From Fibrobacter succinogenes (GTDB lineage: Bacteria > Fibrobacterota > Fibrobacteria > Fibrobacterales > CADBQJ01): a stretch of 10,084 nucleotides of DNA. Below the pieces are notes generated by a model. The model was not told where the DNA came from and did not search any database. It was given only the letters and a program-made list of their open reading frames with translations. Where the stretch lies: positions 1 to 10,084 of the forward strand of contig CADBQJ010000053.1 of NCBI GenBank assembly GCA_902796785.1. Direction: 5' to 3'. This document shows, piece by piece, positions 8,135 through 10,084 of this stretch. The position numbers were made by a program, and so were the translations under genes. Every line of letters starts with the position of its first letter. The stretch's first letter is position 1.

Positions 8135-8938
8135 CTAGAGGACGGAGAGGACCATCTTGGCCGCGCCCGCCAGGAGCAGGACCGAGAAGACGCGCTTGAG
8201 CGCGGGGGCGGGCAGGCGGTGCGCCAGCGCGACCCCGACCGGGGCCGCGCAGACGGAGACCGCCGCGATTCCCGCCAGCGCGGGGAGGTGGACGTATCCG
8301 AGCGCGTGCTCCGGGAGCCCGGGCGCGCCCAGCCCGTTGACGACGTAGCCGACGGCGCCGCCGAGCGCGATCGGGAGCCCCATCGAGGAGGAGGTGCCGG
8401 CGGCCTGCGCCATCGTGGCGCCCGCGCGCAGCAGCAGCGGGACGCTCAGGCTCCCGCCGCCGATCCCCACCAGCGCCGACAGGCAGCCGATGCCCGTCCC
8501 CGCCAGCCGCAGCGCCGGCTTGCCCCAGGCCTTCGGCGCCGTCCCGGGGGCGCGCTTCGGCGGGAAGGCGAACCTCCGGGCCATCAGGAGCAGGAAGACC
8601 GAGAAGAGCAGCTTCAGCGGAAGCGTGGAGAGGCGCGCGGCGAGGAAGCTCCCCAGGAGGGTGCCGACGACCAGGAAGGGGATCACGGTCAGGCTCAGGT
8701 TCCAGAGGACCGAGCCGCGCCGCTGGTGGGCGACCAGGCTGGAGGAATAGGTGAAGACGATGCTCGAAAGCGAGGTCCCCAGGGCCAGGTGCATCGCCAT
8801 GTCGGGCTCCATTCCCTGCGCGTGGAAGATCCAGTCGAGCAGCGGGACGACGACGATGCCGCCGCCCAGCCCGAGCAGCCCGCCCAGCATCCCGGCGATC
8901 GCGCCCACGCCCATCGAGAGAAGCAGCAGTGTCGTCAT
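8135..8938 (-). CDS. TSUP (TauE/SafE-type) membrane permease
   Basis: A 267-residue integral membrane protein of the sulfite/sulfonate exporter (TauE/SafE, TSUP) family. It shows the expected internal duplication with a glycine motif in each half: GLLGLGGGIVVVPLL (about residues 20-34) and ALVGIGGGSLSVPLLL in the second half. About seven to eight hydrophobic helices are present, with a basic loop between the halves (ARRFAFPPKRAPG). Family members move small anions such as sulfite, sulfoacetate or other organosulfur compounds; the substrate here is unknown. ATG 8938 has no SD but has TATTTT 7 nt upstream, suggesting a leaderless mRNA. It is the first gene of the three-gene minus-strand unit. 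Confidence 0.92.
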   Translation of the reverse strand: MTTLLLLSMGVGAIAGMLGGLLGLGGGIVVVPLLDWIFHAQGMEPDMAMHLALGTSLSSIVFTYSSSLVAHQRRGSVLWNLSLTVIPFLVVGTLLGSFLAARLSTLPLKLLFSVFLLLMARRFAFPPKRAPGTAPKAWGKPALRLAGTGIGCLSALVGIGGGSLSVPLLLRAGATMAQAAGTSSSMGLPIALGGAVGYVVNGLGAPGLPEHALGYVHLPALAGIAAVSVCAAPVGVALAHRLPAPALKRVFSVLLLAGAAKMVLSVL

Positions 8939-8945
8939 CGGGCAA

Positions 8946-8951
8946 AAAATA
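8946..8951 (-). promoter_or_regulatory. -10 box TATTTT, 7 nt before the TSUP ATG
   Basis: On the minus strand GGC-TATTTT-TTGCCCG-ATG. The 7-nt gap places the expected transcription start at the start codon. No clear -35 lies at 16-18 bp; the nearest TTGTCC (8981-8976) is 24 bp away. The palindrome GTCATGAC at 8962-8969 sits in the spacer and could be an operator. Confidence 0.5.
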
Positions 8952-8974
8952 GCCTCGCGCGGTCATGACGGCCC

Positions 8975-9003
8975 CGGACAAGGATGTGCCGACCCCGTAT
9001 AAC
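8975..9003 (+). promoter_or_regulatory. Candidate promoter of the serine-linker lipoprotein gene
   Basis: CGGACA (8975-8980), 17-bp spacer, TATAAC (8998-9003), predicted start near 9010 and a leader of about 50 nt. The -10 lies within the CCCCGT-ATA-ACGGGG inverted repeat, which could be an operator. GATAAT at 9023-9028 is a second possible -10 with a poor -35. Confidence 0.4.
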
Positions 9004-9059
9004 GGGGGAAATCCTCTTTTCGGATAATTTGTCGGAAGCGAAACAAGAGGGAACGAACG

Positions 9060-10084
9060 ATGAAAGCCAGACTCCTCCTCATCCCCGCAGCCGGACTCGC
9101 CGTCGCCGGCCTGCTCGCCTGCGGCGAATCCACCTCCTCGATCGGCCCGGCGCTGAGCTCGCTCGCGTCGCTCTCCTCCGCGGAGATCCCCTTCTCCTCC
9201 GCGGACCTCCCCTGGTCGCAGCCCTGGGGAAGCTCCGAAACCCTCTCCTCCGAGGCCGGCTCCTCCGCCGACGGCTCGTCCGAGGCCGGTTCCTCCGGCG
9301 AGGTCTCCTCCGAAACGGAGACCTCCTCCGCGAGCGACCGCTGCGACGACCCGGCCGCCTGGGACCGCGCCAACCTCACCAACTACGAATCCTACCCCGA
9401 GCCGGGCAGCGAAGAGTGCATCAAGTACAACGGCTGCAAATGGGCGGGCCAGTTCGCCGGCGTCAGCGGCCAGCAGACCGAAGAGTGGGTCGCCGCGCAC
9501 AACATCGTCGCCGTCCACGAAAAGGACTGGGACATGTACAAGCAGAAGACCCTGCGCCTGCGCCAGGGCGACGCCGTCATCGACGTCCAGGTGCTGGACG
9601 AATGCGGCGACGCCGGCTGCGACAGCTGCTGCACCCGGAACGCGACCAAAAACGGCCTGAACTTCCTGATCGACATCGAGAAGTACACCATGCAGAAGTT
9701 CGGCGGCCGGGGATCCGGCGTCGTGGAATGGTGCTGCGTGGACTGCGAAGAGGGCGCCGGTTCCTCTTCGATCGCCGCGTCGAGCAGTTCGAGCAGCAGT
9801 TCGTCGAAAAAGGTCAGCTCCTCGTCTTCCTCGAGCAGCAGCTCGTCCAGTTCGTCGAAGAAGGTCAGCTCCTCTTCCTCCTCCTCGAGCAGCAGTTCGT
9901 CCAGCTCGTCGAAAAAGGTCAGCTCCTCGTCTTCCTCGCGCCCGAGCTCGAGCAGCAGCTCGTCCAGCTCGTCGAAGAAGGTCAGCTCCTCTTCGGTCGC
10001 CGGCTCCGACGTCTGCGCCGGCGTCCCCGACTTCGCCACGGGCGTGAACTACGCGAACCAGGGCTACCGGGCCGTCTGGAACAA
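9060..10084 (+). CDS. Lipoprotein with expansin-like domain and poly-serine linkers (cut by window edge)
   Basis: 341 complete residues are visible and no stop is reached. The signal peptide ends at lipobox L-L-A-C with acylation at C21. A Ser/Glu-rich tether (about 22-93) leads to a compact Cys-rich domain (C95 to about C229). It includes SEECIKYNGCKWAGQF, KTLRLRQG, IDVQVLDECGDAGCDSCCTRNA and FLIDIEKYTMQKFG...VEWCC, which resembles the double-psi beta-barrel of expansin/GH45-like proteins; it is probably polysaccharide-binding or wall-loosening, an inference. Residues 235-312 are almost pure serine broken by SKKV four times. A second domain begins at VCAGVPDFATGVNY and is cut. The ribosome binding site GAGGG (9047-9051) lies 8 nt before ATG 9060. 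Serine linkers of this kind are known from Fibrobacter and Saccharophagus-type degraders. It was probably an outer-surface protein. Confidence 0.85.
   Translation, partial: MKARLLLIPAAGLAVAGLLACGESTSSIGPALSSLASLSSAEIPFSSADLPWSQPWGSSETLSSEAGSSADGSSEAGSSGEVSSETETSSASDRCDDPAAWDRANLTNYESYPEPGSEECIKYNGCKWAGQFAGVSGQQTEEWVAAHNIVAVHEKDWDMYKQKTLRLRQGDAVIDVQVLDECGDAGCDSCCTRNATKNGLNFLIDIEKYTMQKFGGRGSGVVEWCCVDCEEGAGSSSIAASSSSSSSSSKKVSSSSSSSSSSSSSSKKVSSSSSSSSSSSSSSSKKVSSSSSSRPSSSSSSSSSSKKVSSSSVAGSDVCAGVPDFATGVNYANQGYRAVWN
9762..9995 (+). repeat. Poly-serine linker repeats with periodic SKKV
   Basis: In-frame repeats encode runs of 10 or more serines separated by S-K-K-V. The TCGAARAAGGTC core recurs at 9804, 9855, 9909 and 9972, giving periods of 51, 54 and 63 nt. 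Serine is written with mixed TCG, TCC, TCT, AGC and AGT codons, so the DNA is not a simple homopolymer repeat. One unit carries an RP insertion (S-R-P-S). Confidence 0.9.

Larger units (their letters stand above)
8939..9059. other. Divergent promoter region, TSUP operon and serine-linker lipoprotein
   Basis: A 121-bp non-coding gap. It holds the leftward TATTTT box (8946-8951), an 8-bp palindrome GTCATGAC (8962-8969), a CCCCGT-ATA-ACGGGG inverted repeat (8993-9007), and the rightward promoter and ribosome binding site of the lipoprotein gene. No RNA gene is recognised. Confidence 0.6.

Noticed and set aside
8993..9007. CCCCGT-ATA-ACGGGG hairpin as a terminator
   Set aside because: The stem is only 6 bp with a 3-nt loop and no T-run on either strand. 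It lies between divergent starts, so an operator is the more sensible reading.
9762..9995. CRISPR-like or tandem repeat array
   Set aside because: The periodicity is in frame and codes for serine and SKKV units. There are no fixed-length repeats separated by unique spacers.
9392..10039. Minus-strand ORF with repeated ELTFFDELDELLLEE units
   Set aside because: It is the exact antisense of the poly-serine linker and expansin-like domain of the plus-strand lipoprotein, which has a ribosome binding site, lipobox and paired cysteines. The Glu/Leu repeats are the complement of Ser codons.

Overview
This is a GC-rich bacterial stretch (by eye about two thirds or more G+C) with dense coding on both strands. 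It holds nine genes: an ileS fragment running off the left edge, seven complete genes, and a surface lipoprotein gene running off the right edge. The organism cannot be named from the sequence. The best clue is the last gene, a lipoprotein with a Cys-rich expansin-like domain followed by long poly-serine linkers. That style is known from Fibrobacter and some other polysaccharide degraders, so a high-GC relative of Fibrobacterota is my tentative guess. No mobile element, CRISPR array, tRNA or rRNA is visible.

Layout. 1-812 (-): 5' part of a type-2 isoleucyl-tRNA synthetase gene. 813-1122: a 310-bp non-coding region with a perfect 11-bp minus-strand terminator hairpin and several short direct repeats; it may be an ileS leader or a small RNA. 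1123-3229 (+): a YugP-type membrane zinc protease, then a double zinc-ribbon protein and a NagD-type HAD phosphatase, the last two overlapping by ATGA. 3230-4582 (-): a compact UvrD/Rep-type helicase that lacks the 2B subdomain, with its stop codon touching the HAD stop. 4583-4636: an AT-rich divergent promoter region. 4637-5803 (+): a membrane family-2 glycosyltransferase. 5823-8938 (-): an apparent three-gene operon read TSUP permease, TPR lipoprotein, GH84-type N-acetylglucosaminidase. Its terminator lies inside the last codons of the glycosyltransferase gene. 8939-9059: divergent promoter region. 9060-end (+): the serine-linker lipoprotein.

How the parts relate. The left half is housekeeping (aminoacylation, proteolysis, phosphatase, helicase). 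The right half leans towards the cell envelope and glycans: a membrane glycosyltransferase, a GH84-family hydrolase with a lipoprotein and a permease, and a probable polysaccharide-binding lipoprotein. No pathway joins them all.

The most notable sequence signal is in translation initiation. Four genes that start transcription units (yugP-like, uvrD-like, glycosyltransferase, TSUP) each have a TANNNT hexamer exactly 7 nt before the ATG and no convincing Shine-Dalgarno. Operon-internal genes and two others have AAGGAGG-like or GAGGG-like sites. This suggests leaderless mRNAs for a class of first genes. The 2B-less helicase and the ileS-upstream terminator are the next most interesting points. 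I found no clearly new multi-gene system.
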